In this document: one piece after another, positions 1-12,355 of the stretch
Position numbering within the stretch: the stretch's first letter is position 1
Layout of the letters: each line of letters opens with the position of its first letter
DNA from: Thunnus maccoyii
Lineage: Eukaryota; Chordata; Actinopteri; Scombriformes; Scombridae
DNA: 64,000 nt
NCBI RefSeq assembly: GCF_910596095.1
Contig: NC_056539.1
Location: 25,938,501 to 26,002,500, forward strand
Direction: 5' to 3'
Position numbers and translations under genes: made by a program
Notes under the pieces: generated by a model
Told to the model about the DNA's origin: nothing
The model's database searches: none
Seen by the model: the letters and a program-made list of their open reading frames with translations, nothing else

Positions 1-600
1 CACATCCTGTTTCCAACTGTGAGTGTCAGATTTCCAACTGTGAGTCTGGATAGTTTTATTAAAAAACTATCCAATCAACTAACCTTAACCCTGTGGTTAT
101 TATTGTAGCCATTATGACAAACCTAACTTTAAGGAAATAGCAACTTTAACCTGCACCACATGTTTCTCTAACCTTAATAAACCCATAAAAAAATTGGATA
201 TATGGCCATTTATTAACATATACATTAAATACAGGGACATATAACTTTACATATGTGGACAAATTTGAGATTAAAATATTTGTTTCACACATATATTTAA
301 AGTTATAAGTGCAAACATGCAACAAAAATATTTGAAGTCTCTCATATAAGGTGTACACATAGAGTATATGTGCATTTACTAGATTTCATGATTTATTTTT
401 CACATATATGGAGAACTTTAAGTGTATATATGTAATATGTGGCAGATATATTTGTTTCCACATATATAGTAGTAACATATGTAAACATACATGCATTTTA
501 GGTCCATGTTTAAAATAAACTGTGCAATATATATCCAATTATTTATTCAAAAAAATGTGTAGTCAACATATTCATATATTGATTCTATATTTTTATATTT
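1..600. other. AT-rich non-coding stretch with repeated CATATATG-like words
   Basis: No gene is seen. The stretch is very AT-rich and reuses words such as ACATATATG, CACATATG and TTTAAAGTTATA in both orientations between about 200 and 500. This suggests a decayed, internally palindromic repeat, but I cannot fix its ends. Short open frames here have no coding character. Confidence 0.4.
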
Positions 601-637
601 TTTATGCAAAAACTGTTGTTGTTGTTGTGTGTGTGTC

Positions 638-643
<6 letters not shown>

Positions 644-673
<30 letters not shown>
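644..673. repeat. (TG)n microsatellite
   Basis: An uninterrupted TG dinucleotide run of about 15 units follows a short GTTGTTGTT stretch. Reading frames through it are repeat artefacts. Confidence 0.95.
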
Positions 674-674
<1 letters not shown>

Positions 675-1034
675 CTATACTCAACTGCTGTGCTGCATCT
701 CTAACTGGCAAGTTGTGCAGGATAATCTTTCTGTGAAAGATATTTCTATAAAAGTCCCCTGGTCTTTGTTGTGGAAACTTCCACCGCTAAATGTGCCATG
801 TACCAGATAAGGTTTCACCAAACTACAACCGTTTTTGGTTTGCAAATGCATAAGTAAGTCACTGAGAAGGACTTGTAGTGATGCATGACGGTTGGTGAAA
901 TAATGGTGCATTCCATTTGAATTGGGAAGTCGGAATTTCCGAGTTCCTCATGCCAAACTTTATTATCTATTTTACTCTAAATGGGGCCATAATTTACAAA
1001 TTGAACATCATGCTGTATTGAAAAAGACTTGAAT

Positions 1035-1275
1035 CTAGCGATTGAGACTATAAACACATTAGAAAATGTTTATTGGGATAATAAATCAAATGAGAAGTAG
1101 AGTCATTTTCTCATAAACTTCTATAAACTTGTACTTCTTTTTGGAGCCAGTGGAGTCACCCCCTGCTGGCCATTAGAAAGAATGCAAGTTTAAGGCACTT
1201 GTACATTAGCTTCACTTTTCAGACCCGGAGCTAGCTGCTTGGTTACAGTTCAGTTTTGTTTTGCAGGGTTGTGCC
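1035..1275 (+). repeat. Teleost interspersed repeat, copy 1 ('GGAGCCAGTGGAGTC' type)
   Basis: The segment runs from GATTGAGACTATAAAC through TTTTTGGAGCCAGTGGAGTC and CCCCCTGCTGGCCATTAG to CACTTTTCAGACCCGGAG. A second, shorter copy lies at about 21565-21690, sharing the GATTGAGACYATAA and TTTTTGGAGCCAG blocks. I know this wording as a multi-copy repeat of fish genomes but cannot assign its class with confidence; it could be a SINE or a short DNA element. Confidence 0.6.
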
Positions 1276-1628
1276 ACGGCCAATGATGTCAAATGTCTTG
1301 TGATACTAGGCACCCTCGCTTTATTGTCCAAGGTAATGTCAATATTTAATACCTCACATTGCCAGTCTTTGCACAGGAAGACATCTTGAGTACATCTTGT
1401 TTTGTTTCACGTGACATAATGAAGTTGAGGGCTTGGATGACATCTGTTGAAGGTCAAGTTCTCGTGGGACCTCAAGACTTCGTCAGTGGTTTGGCTGCTT
1501 TCTTTGCAAGCTACTACAATTTCATCCCGCAGTATGCCAAAGATGCCTCATGTACTTGGAATTTATCCAAAGGCAATGTAATAATCTTTAAATTAATGTT
1601 ATACTTGAGTGCTGGCCTCTTCTCTTAA
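1267..1628 (+). pseudogene. Coding-like exon fragments of an unplaced gene
   Basis: Two exon-like blocks follow each other. The first (1267-1332) has a TTTTGCAG acceptor, 22 open codons and an AAG|GTAATG donor. The second lies in an open frame (1359-1625) containing SGLAAFFASYYNF and YAKDASCTWNL. That wording resembles a conserved segment of a large uncharacterised, multi-copy teleost protein family in which an alternating 'AFYYxFNLxYQ.EA..TLEFIQ' pattern recurs. The reading then runs out without a family-like continuation, so I take it as a broken or partial copy. Family memory is imprecise and no start or stop can be assigned. Confidence 0.3.
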
Positions 1629-1803
1629 CATCCCAGCTTATGTTCCCACTGCTTTCTGCTTCTTGCTACTGTAACTATGCTTAGTTTTATTAACGGATTA
1701 CACTAGGAGTGGCTGGGTGACTGGCGTTCCTAGTGACATCCAGTCCTTACATTTAGACCAGAGTAATTGTCACCACATAACTTTTTATGTGAAAAAACAA
1801 GAG

Positions 1804-1985
1804 TTAAAGGAAAAGGCTGCGATTTTGCATATTTTTCTTATTGTCAACCCCACACATGTTTGGATCCAAACCAATGATGAACCCATCCTACTTACAGGTA
1901 TTGTGTATGTATCCAAAGTCTGATATATCTTATTCCTCTGTGCTGTAGACCTCAGTCGTTGTCCAAAAACTATTAAATGTGTGGA
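1804..1985 (+). repeat. TTAAAGG-family repeat, copy 1 (truncated)
   Basis: The copy opens with TTAAAGG, then GGCTGCGATTTT, TTTTTCTTATTGTCAAC, CAAACCAATGATGAAC, TATATCTTATTCCTCTGTGC and TTGTCCAAAAACTATTAAA. The same order is seen at 23634, 63764 and, interrupted, at 55162/58401. Only the left terminal part is present here. It is probably a non-autonomous DNA transposon, judged from the inverted ends of the 23.6-kb copy. Confidence 0.75.
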
Positions 1986-2167
1986 GGGCAGCCAACCAAG
2001 CTGCCACCGAGACATCTGTTGCCAGGGTTCTGTTGATGGGCGTGTTCGACATAGAAACACTGATCCAGAGCAACTTGAGGGATCAGTATTGTGTGTGGCA
2101 CCTGACCAGCAAAGCCAAGAAAGCTCAAAGTTGTCAAGAGTTTTCATTATTTTCTAAGCAAATCTAA
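1979..2167 (+). other. Short open frame, possibly a BEN-like exon fragment
   Basis: A 62-codon frame contains ETSVARVLLMGVFDIETLIQ, which is loosely reminiscent of BEN-domain helices (a basic residue, then LL..LF..E.L). It begins directly after the truncated repeat at 1804-1985, and no good splice sites frame it. It could belong with the fragments at 1267-1628 or be chance. Function is unknown. Confidence 0.15.
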
Positions 2168-2274
2168 TAAAATCCTGCTCTCTCAGGAGGTGAATCAAAA
2201 GATGCAAAATGGGTTAAAAGTCAAAGCCATTATGGGTGAGTTAAGATTTTATTCTTATCAACTTAACATCACTC

Positions 2275-2498
2275 TGATACATGCTGCCCCTTGCTAGACT
2301 TCCTGAAGCTGGCCAATCAGAACACAGCAGGCTCCTCGGGAGGGGGGCCTTAAAGAAACAGGAGCGAAAACTGCCTGTTTCAGACAGAGGCTGAACTGAG
2401 GGGCTGCATAAAGGCTGCGTGAATCTTGCAAAGCTACTCCAGTGGAGTCCCAGAATAAAAATATAGAGCTGGAAATGAGCATAATAGGTCCCCTTTAA
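2275..2498 (-). repeat. Teleost interspersed repeat ending AATAGGTCCCCTTTAA
   Basis: Recognised by ATGCTGCCCCTTGCTAGAC at one end, GAGGGGGGCCTTAAAGAAAC and CTGTTTCAGACAGAGGCTGA in the middle, and GAAATGAGCATAATAGGTCC followed by CCTTTAA at the other end. This is a familiar multi-copy fish element, probably a MITE. Read on the - strand it opens with TTAAAGG, like the family at 23634. Confidence 0.6.
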
Positions 2499-4560
2499 CT
2501 ATAGCATTGTCACATTATAAAACATCATTATTTTGTGACAGTGATTTGTAATGATTTTGGAAAGCACAGACACGATGTTGTCTTGCCGATAACTGTGCCA
2601 GATTAGAAAACACTCTTATACTGTATGTGTTGTTCTGCAGTGCATGGTCAAATGACGTATTTGGTCATTTAATTTGGAGGATTGTTGCATCAGTCATGTA
2701 GCCTATACTCTAAGCATTTGGTCTTCACAGCCCTAAACTCTGTCAGAGGGTTTAAATTAAATATTCTCACTTATTGGCTTTCACGTAAGGTACTTTTTAC
2801 TCTGTGATTATTATTGTATCTATTTTTATCTTGTTTAGCTTTTTCTCTCTCTCTTTGAAGCTGCTTCAGTTACCTACATTTACAGTATAGCACATACGGT
2901 ATATTTATAATAGTAATATAATCTCAGTTAATCATCATTCATATTAAAATGTTTACATTGGGGATTTTTAGTGTTTAACTACAATATCTATGTAATAATT
3001 ACAGGGAAAAGACAAAGGAGGCTTTTTCTTTTAAAGAAATAAATGGTGTTTAAAACATCTGGAAAAGTATGAATCCATGGTTAAAAATCCTTTAATGCAA
3101 CCAAAATCTTAAATCACAACACCAAATCAACATTTTTCTTGGAAACAAAATGAATGTTATTCATCATGATGTCTGTTATAATGCTAGCCTGAAAAACGAT
3201 CATCAATTTCTCAAGCCACTTGAGTAGAATTGCTTCCTGTCTCATAGTAACAAGATTTTCAGGGCGGTGGGTTTGGGAGCGAGGGAGAGCAGCGTCTATG
3301 GAGGAGAAATTGTGGACTTCCACTACCGCAGTTCAAGTGTGTTTCAACGTGTTTCTACTGTGCACGGATATGTGAGCATGACGATAACTGTCTTGTTTTT
3401 CAGTTTCTCTTAGTTACACACACAGACTTTAACAGCCACAGAAGCGTCTCTCTCTAAGACAATAATGGGGTACCGTGGAAACAGAAGCTCTTTTTAACCA
3501 GCCAGCTCCATGTCAATATTACTCTTTCCCCCTCACTGATCATACACAAGTCTATGTCTCTATTTCCTTCTACACACAGTCTGTTGCCTAACCTAACACA
3601 CACAAAACACACAACAAATGCACACTGCATCTTTTTTTCATATTGCCATTAAGCTGAGAGCCTAAATAGTCCTGGTGCCACACACACACACACACACACA
3701 CTCTCACACACCTGACTGCTACCTTCTCCAGTCATCCTGCACTCATGCCACTGATGGATTTTTTCCCAAAAATATTTGCTCTGTAACACAAGCTAGTCTG
3801 TCTTGTGTTTTCACTTCAAACAAAGCTATTAATCACCTTAATCGCCCTCAATTAACCCCCTACACCAGATGCTCACTCCGCACGTCATACCAGAAACCGC
3901 TCGCTCAGTCGCTCATGCAGTCACCTCTGCCAAACAGGTGATGAATCACTACCACAAGGCAATCTCCGCCACAGGCTAATTCACATAATATCACAGCTTC
4001 AGATGACAAAAACATTAGCCAGAGGGAAAGAGCCACAGGGAGGGCAAGGGAGATCAGTGATACAAAAAGTGTAGAAGTATGTGCAAAGCTGTGTGAGTGC
4101 ATATGCACAAGACCTGTGACTAAGATTGAGATTTTTACTGTAATATCTGGTAGCTGTATTTAGGAGACAGGGAATCCCTGGAGCACAGGAACTCAGAGCA
4201 TTAGTGTTGAACTAGACAAGAAATAGGGATCCTTAGTTCATTTCCAATCTTTGCTGTACCATGATTTTTTTTTTTTTTTTTTTTTTTTGCAGCAAAGTAG
4301 CATGTAAATAGTAAAACAATAGAAGACATTAAGTGTGAATGCTATACACAGACATACAAAAGTCTCTTTCACTTTTTGAAATAGATTTTGCTTCTTGCAT
4401 AGCTGCATTTATGCTTTGTGAACAAATTTGATGTAGTAACATGTTTAGAACTGCTAAACATCCAAATATTATCTTGGAGCAAATAATTGATATATGGCTC
4501 TAATAAATTTTCTCTAAATCACACCAGTCAGACTGAAATTGAAAATCACTTTTAATCACT
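2499..4560. other. Non-coding interval with a (CA)n and a T24 run
   Basis: No exon with plausible splice sites is seen on either strand. It holds a (CA)n tract at 3679-3701 and 24 consecutive T at 4265-4288. The T run could be the tail of a retroposed sequence on the - strand, but nothing recognisable precedes it. Confidence 0.6.
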
Positions 4561-4720
4561 ATATATACACTCACCAAGCACTCACCCCATTAACATGCAT
4601 GAAGGGCGCAAAATATTAGGAACACTTAAAAATACTCCAGTACACCACCACCACCCCCCACTATGACCTCAACAATAAACATAACGTAGAATTATCACCG
4701 TTTGATAAATGGAAAAAATA
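4561..4720. repeat. Interspersed repeat containing ATATTAGGAACACTT
   Basis: The TATATATACACTCACCAAGC, AAATATTAGGAACACTT and TACACCACCACCACC blocks match a widely dispersed teleost repeat type (related to the familiar 'CACTTTATTAGGTACACC' family). The ends are not defined. Confidence 0.45.
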
Positions 4721-7700
4721 TGCACAATACTTGTAATCATTTATATTTTCTTACATAAAAAGTGAGGAAACTTTAAATTTCAGTTTGACTTTTAAAAAAA
4801 ATCAAATGGATCTAAAATAATACATCAGTCTAAAGCCCATTTTGGCCTGTAAAGGAGCTGAGGCTAACCAGCTTTTTTTAGAGATTAGCAATATTACCCA
4901 TGGGGTCAGCTTTTATCCTTGTACTGACGATTGCTCATTGGGTTACTCTCACTGGGTTCGCTGCCAAATGTTTGATATTCAAGATGGAGGTATGTTCCTT
5001 TGAACACAGCTCATGGCACTCTTCCGTTATAGCCTTGCATGAGCTGGATCACAGCAGATGATGCCAACCATGCTTGTTGACAGCAAAGACAAGTGTAGAT
5101 TTAATCAGACACACTTGTAGCAGTCACTGGGTGATTTCTACATCATAAGGTGTTGTCTTTCTTTGTCACACACAAAGAGGAATAAAAAACGGGTGGATGA
5201 GTTGTCAGGTCTTATCGTGCTGCAGCAGTTTGGCTCAAGGTCAAAATCTGCCGGGGACAAAGAATGTTATAAATGTACGATGTAGAAGATGAGAAAAGCA
5301 CAAACAGATAAGTTGCACCAATTTAGGAACATCACATTGATCTGAACACAATTTAATCATACTGATGTTGTCATTACATTGTGAACATGAGCTGCTTCTT
5401 GACTTCTGACCACCACTTATATGTTTACAACTAGGCTCAACTGTACTGAGCGGTTTGATTCAAGCAGTTTACTGACTTGCTCCATGTAATGAGTTTAACA
5501 GTTTTTAATAAAAGAATGGGGGCAGCAAAACTTCAAGTGACACATTAATAAATTAATCATGAACCTGCAGAGGTGAGAGGATTATGCCCCAACTGAATTA
5601 CCCATGCTAAAAATGTTCAGAGCCTAGAAGAAGCTTTGAATCCACTCCCACCTATCCCAGCTGGGATTTGAACCATCTGTCATAACAATTAGACTATAAA
5701 TACACCCAAATCTGTCGCTAAATTAAAGAACCTAAAAAAACACAATTCTGATAAAAACCTAGCCCAGTCTCAGTAGGAGTTACTGGCATACCGGGTGATT
5801 CTGTAGTGTACCATTTATGTCCAATTCAGCATTCAGTGCCAACTGAACAAATGACTCCAACAAACAGTTAATGCTGGCTTTTTAATCATGACCACAATAT
5901 TTTCCTAACCTCAACCAAGTAGTTTTAGTTTTCCTACCTTAACCATACTGTAGTGGAGGATAAAAATAAATGCAGAAAGTTTGAAAGTTTAAATCCAATC
6001 CATAGTTTTGCAGAATCTTGTAATATCAGTGTTTTCACTGGTAAGTGGATTGCAACTCCTCTGACAATTCAGTCCAACCCAATCTAATTTGTTGTCAAAA
6101 TGCTTCAAGGTGTGTGCATCAACAGACTGATGCCAAATATCATTCTCTATTAAAATGAGGCATTGTATTAGCTGTTTTTTCTTCTCTTTTATAATTGGTC
6201 AGTCTGTGTGGACTTCTTAAAATATGCTTATATTGTCGATTCCGACGTGCTCTGAAAGCATGATCTTGGAATGGTTATATGTTATGTTGTATAAGAAACT
6301 ATTCTGAGCTCTATCTACATGTGTGAATTACAGTATTGAGCTTGAAACTAAAAGGACAGAGCCAATCAAGAATGGTGACTCTAGTGAAAACCTAATGTTA
6401 AGGGCCTTAAAAGATTATTTTCATAATCAGCTTCTTACTATGGACTCTAATATCTGTGTTGGTGTTTTGTCTGTGCTCTTCTCACTGATTCAAATTGCCT
6501 AGCCATAGCCTACTTTTGAATTTTGAACTCTTAATAATTAATGACAAGTTGTTTTTCCCTCACTTTAATTTGGATTGTTTCTTATGTTTTTTTAAATTTG
6601 AAAACAAGTTTTTAAGGGCTTTAAGTTATGTGTTGATTTAAGTTGTAGAAGTAAAGGAGAAGGCATGTTTCCCTCCCACAGCAATTATTGTTGAAGTACC
6701 CCTAAGTGCAGTACTGAAAAAGTCAGACTGATTGTATGTTATTCATTATACTGTGTATTTATAATTACAAGCCTGCAGTATTTTGACTCATAAAGTTTCT
6801 ACAGAAAAACTATATTTTTCAGCACAAAACTGAAACCCATTGGAACAGGTGCTTGAAAAAGGCTTTACTAATGCTAGACCTGTCAAAAACCCAGTTGGGG
6901 ATATGCACTCCAAAAATTACAAATGTTCTACCAAAGTGAGCTGTTGCTTTAATCCAGACGCACATTTCAGAACTGGGTTCAGTCTATGTCCAATTGAAAT
7001 TGATGTAAATTTAAGGTGGCCTAAATTGGCCTGAAATTGCAGTGCGTGGTCACCACTATTTTCTAACAATCCATCAAACTAATGCGTCAGCCAGAAAGAG
7101 ACCCAAAGTCAAACAGAAAAACTTCAGTCATCGCAGATCAGCAGACAGTGGCTACACTGTTACGGGCAACAGGAAATGGAGAGGAGAAACAAAAAGACAG
7201 AGAGACAGCAGACTGAGAGTCAGTGGAAGGATGTAGTCGCGTGTCTCTCCTGGTTATTACAGTAGGGCAGTGAAGGCTTAGAGGCCCCCTGACTATCATT
7301 TATCAATCATCATACGAGAGGGGAAAGCCCTTCCTTCCCTCTGTGAGTTTCCACTTCAAGTAGTTAAGTTCCCGAGCACTAAATCACTGCCCTATGGCGA
7401 GTCTCCGACACCCGAATGAGAGTGAACGCCGAATGAATGAACGGTGGGAATTAGGCTGCCGTTAACTCACTGAGCCGACTCACTGACAGACAAATGAGAA
7501 AACACAGCGGTGACGGTGCTGACAAATGGGGCTACTTTTCTCTCAGAAAATGAGGGGGTATTATAGTTTGTGGATGGATGAGTGACAAAAATAGGACCGA
7601 CGTTAACAAGTCCTGTTTAACTTTCAGAGGGTTCACACATCACAAAAGTGAATTGGATTGGAGTGTATATTGCTCCTAAATGTAGGCTAGGACTGGATAT

Positions 7701-9370
7701 ATTTTCAGTATGTACCATTTCATATAATTTTCTTCTTTGAGTCGTGACATTGATTACTGATCAGTATTTGGTGTTTAAAAAGTCTTTCTTTCAGAATCAG
7801 TCTGGTACAAAAACGTGAGATATTTAAAACAAAAATAGAACAGATATAGAGTGAAAAATTACTCAATCACAGCTACTGTTTTTCATAGGTGTCAGTCTGT
7901 AAAAAGAAGCGTGTGTATGTGTGCTGATATCTGTAAGAGAAAGTGGGTTAGTGAGAGAAAGAGACAGAGGAGGCAGACATTGTGGAGATAGAGAGAAAAA
8001 GAAGCAGCAGACAGACAGATCGAAATAAAGAGAATGGAGACAGCAAGGCTGCTGATTGTCAGACTGCGTGTCAGACCCGACGCCTCCACCTCTCCTACTT
8101 TTTCCTCCTACAATCTGCCCATCACTCCCCAGTCTCAGAGACATCACCGCTTGACGCTAGATGCTGCATTTTTTTGTGTAAAACAAATTTAAATGCAGAG
8201 ATAAAGTTTTGTAGTGAGCAGTAATAACTTCTCAAATTCTTTGTGAGTTGGAATTACTACTTGAGGTTAATCAATTATTTTATAAGAAATCATTGGGAAC
8301 TATTTCAGGGAAAATTACTAGGAATCTGTTAAAGAACACAGAGCAAGAGGACCGTAAAGATATGTTTCTGAGAGAGAAGCTATGATTTTGGTCTGGCGCA
8401 AATGAAGTAAAAGAGGACATTCACCAGATTAGATAATCTTGGATCTCTGCACAATGTAAGTCTCTCTGACTCAAAGAAATGCTTGTTGTTTGTTGCCTGG
8501 TGCCTATCTACCTGTTTGTTTTGTTTACATGAGGCTGATGCTATTTGGCCTCTGTGCCCAAATCTGTATTACATCTGTCTCCAGCCTTACAGTAAGATAA
8601 TGATTTGTTCAGAGTTGGTGAGGAACATGATGGGAAGATAAATAATTATAGCAATAACCATACAGCACTGTGCTCAAAAATACAAGTAATAAACAAGGAT
8701 TTTGTGATCTTTTTTTCGAGGAACCTTAAGCGCAAGGAATTCGGAGAGAGGGTATGCTTTTGAGTCTAATGAAGAAAGACAGTTGTCGGAGGAAAACCAC
8801 AGCAGCAACCAGCTATTACTCAGCGGTGATGCATGAATGCGAGTTTGTTTGTTGCATGTCTTGAGCTGTGTCTCGCGAAGCTAGTGCGCCGCAAGCACAC
8901 AAAGTCATGCACACAAAGTCATGCACACAGACAAATTCACTAACCACATAGAGTGAACACACACACACAAACAGAGACACTATGTATGTCCAGCTGTGCC
9001 AACAGGTGCACATTTATTTAGTTGTGTTATGGTATTACACTGTAAGGCAGGGGGGCGGTTACACAGTGACTGTGTGTGTAAATGTGTGTTTTTGGGGCGA
9101 TAGGTATAATGACTGTAATTAACGATCCTGCTCCACTGGCAATGCGTCATGTCGTGTCACCACCTACTGCCATTTTGTCCAAATACAACCCATATAACTA
9201 ATCACTCCTCAGTAGGCCGGCATACTCATCAATACAGAGTATGTGTAGAAAGTAGGGTGTGAGCAAGAGAGAACGAGAACAAAGGGGTGGATGTGAGTTC
9301 ATGTGTGTGTAAAAATTACTGAGTATATCAGTGCATGGGATGTCTATTTATAATTGTTTGTGAGTGTGTG

Positions 9371-9374
<4 letters not shown>
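4721..9374. other. Non-coding interval, no gene seen
   Basis: No supported exon on either strand. The part at about 7100-7520 is less AT-rich and lower in simple repeats than its surroundings, with a few CpGs, so it could be a conserved non-coding element; conservation cannot be judged from one sequence. A short direct repeat, CACACAAAGTCATG, occurs twice near 8897-8925. Confidence 0.5.

Positions 9375-9409
<35 letters not shown>
9375..9409. repeat. (GA)n microsatellite
   Basis: About 17 GA units in a row. They create arginine/glutamate and serine/leucine open frames on the two strands, which are artefacts. Confidence 0.95.
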
Positions 9410-9413
<4 letters not shown>

Positions 9414-10279
9414 GATCTAGGACTGAGCTCCCTGACATCTGTCATTTTGGAAAACGTTGCAGCAGCCAGCAGGGAGTGGATGATAATCCATGTGGGACAA
9501 ATTAGGACACTGAAAAGAAAAAAAAAAGAGGATGGAGACAAAGACTCCCTGATGAAGGCGTTTTTGCTGAAATGTGCCAGTGAGTCATGCCAATAAATAG
9601 GTTTTCTTTTTTTTTGTAATTCAGAGTGGATAGGAGGTCTTTTGGGATTCAATAATGAACATTTATTTTGTTGCTCCTCGGGGAGAAATTCGCTCCGGAC
9701 ACATTACTGCTGCCAGAAATCAATGCAGCCACAAAACAGTACAACACAATGTAAATAATACAATGTAATACAATACGCATCACCTGTGACACGCAGTTTG
9801 AGTTATGGGTTTTGGCTTTTTGTGGATAAATTATTGTAAGGTGATTTATGTTCTTGTGTAAGATTGCTTTTTACAAGTGGAGTTTTTCATTCCTACATAA
9901 ACAGAGAGTTTGCTCTTGTGTTTTGGGGTTGTTTTGGTTAGAAGTGTGAAACTCCGCTACTGCTGTATATTTAAAGCAATGAAGTTGTCTTGTTTGATAT
10001 AACACACTCAAGAAAACCCATGAAACGGTTTTATTTGTGTATCTGTAGACAAGCTGTACATTGTAACCATGTTTAACTATTATTGTAACCATTATTCATG
10101 GCCACTTGATGTCTGATTCGATTTACAGCCATCTAGAAAGTAGCTTGAAAAATTGAGAAATGAGGATGTTAGTTTGAATATGTATGCAAGTGTGAGTGTG
10201 TCTGGTTGTTAATGGACTAATAGTTAGAGTAGTAGAAGTCCTGATACTCTCCACAGCTCAGATTCACCATCTCTGTATG

Positions 10280-10312
<33 letters not shown>

Positions 10313-11900
10313 TACACACATACAGATCCAAGGGGATGTGATGAATGTGCCTCCGTTCTCCAGAGGGACTCACAGAAATGTATTCTCCGAAGACACAAAC
10401 CCAGCAAGCTATCATATAACTGACTTCAAGCTGTTACTTGGTAGATAAGGAATTTAAATAAAATGTTTGCATTACAGAGAAAAAATAAATTAATTTCAAA
10501 AACTCTCAAACTTCAAAGTCAAACTTTACTATCAAGATTTTCAATCTGCTCTGACTTAACAACCAGCGAGTGATATCAGCTGATTTTATGCTGCAGTATG
10601 TGACTGAATAAAAGCCTCCGAGTTTCAGAAACTGACAGCAGGAATACTGCAGACTGCCTGCAAGACTGTCAAAAAGAGTGTGTGGGTATCAGCCAGTGTT
10701 TTATTCTCCTGCTGGTGTCAGAAAAGGTTAAAATGCTAATCTTGTTTCCCGGAGATGAAGCAGATTAACATGTAATGAGCTTGATTCTAAAATTAGACAA
10801 ATAAGCCACCCACTCTGACAAAGTGTAGCTAAATAAATTTTCAGTATTCGAAGAACACATGCCTTTGATGCAGCTTGGCTTCTACTTTCAAACCTGTTTG
10901 TGGAAAGATGAATCATCATTAATGTCTTTTATGTTTGAAACCATCTTCTGATTGCCACTGTTTTTGTTTACATGATGGGGTTCAGCAATATATGGTTTAA
11001 TGTGATACTGTGAGCTGTTATATACTACTGCTACTACTGTAATTTGGTTTGCCCACTGCCAATGTTTTCTTTTTTCCAGTCCAAGAAGTGTTATATTCCT
11101 ATTCCACAGGGAAGTCATTGGCAGGGTGGAAGTTAAGGTGAATAGTTGAGTGTGCAAAGCACAGGTCTTTGATACCAGAGAAGGGGGTTTGCGTCGTGTG
11201 TCCAATGTGTTGTGTAATCTGGTTAAGGTTAGGAAAAGATGGGTTTGATTAAGTAATGGAAGAAATCAGTTTCAAATTAGTTGTATATGAACATAATGTT
11301 TGGGAGTTGCAGCTGCATGTGTATGTGTGTGAAAGTTATGGATTTGGACAAAGAGTGGTGGGAAACACAATAAAACACACATGCAGCATAGTGAATACAT
11401 AGAACTTTTATTTGTCGCTCATAAACATATAATATAAATGGTTCATCTGAGTGTATTACATCACCTGTATGCCCTTTGTTGTACTTTGTCAGCCCCCCAG
11501 CTGTAATTCATTACCCTTATACCATACAGAAGCCCCAAAACATTTCTGCGAGTCACACCAGTTACTGCACCTCAGCATCCCCCCTTTTCTTCCTCTCTCT
11601 CTCTCACATACATACTCACCAGCACACATACATACACATTCTCCCTTGATGTCTCATTGCTGTGTTAAGAGGCCAGTCGTGGCAGAACACATGCCTGGAC
11701 AAAGGAGGCCTCTCCAGCTGAGAGTGTGTGTGAAGTGGAGGTTGTTGGTTTCGGCTGTAACGAGATCTCTGACTTTGCCTGGTGAGGAGTGACAGACAGC
11801 AGGATGAACTGGCAGGACTTCACTCTGTCCAGTGATCCCAGAAAAGAAACAATAAAGGGAGGGAAAAGACAAGTGGGTGTATTTCTTCATGTAGCCTTTC
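9410..11900. other. Non-coding interval with (CA)n at 10280-10308
   Basis: No gene is seen. The block CTCCTCGGGGAGAAATTC followed by CAAAACAGTACAACACAA (about 9675-9790) resembles the tail of a dispersed teleost retroposon, but it is too short to classify. Confidence 0.45.
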
Positions 11901-12054
11901 TGCTGCAACTAATAATGATGATTATTGTTTTTCTTGATCAATCAGTTGGTTTATTAAAAAAAGAAAATAGTGAAAGCAGGGCTGTAGCTACCTTTGGAGA
12001 CACATAAGTCATGTCCTCACCAAGTCCAATATTCACTTTCCTTGTAGCTCTGTT

Positions 12055-12355
12055 TTGGTCTGCACCAACTCCTATGAGAAATATATGTAGCTGCTTAGCT
12101 GCTAAATGCTCCGCCATGTTCACAAGTTGCTAACTTTTTTGTCTGCCATTTGGTGCTATAGGTAGCGTACTCTGGGTTTATCAGAACCTGCCTGCTGCCA
12201 CTGAGATGATGCTAATGAGAGCGGTGAGAATGAATCAAAACAGTAAAGTTGCGGGCTGTAAAACCAAAACAATGAATTGAAAGACACTAAAATGCTCCAT
12301 GGAGCTGAGGGGAACTGCAGAGTCTGGTGACACTTCTCTGTGGCTCATTACCATG
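12055..12355 (+). repeat. Teleost interspersed repeat ('CTGCTTAGCTGCTAAATGC' type)
   Basis: The series CTGCTTAGCTGCTAAATGC, GGTGCTATAGGTAGCG, CTGCCTGCTGCCACTGAGA, AATGCTCCATGGAGCTGAGG and AACTGCAGAGTCTGGTGACA matches a dispersed element known to me from many fish genomes, probably a non-autonomous DNA transposon. No coding capacity. AT-rich ends near 11905-11950 and 12610-12655 (CAACTAAT/ATTAATCAATTAA words) may be separate small repeats. Confidence 0.55.
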
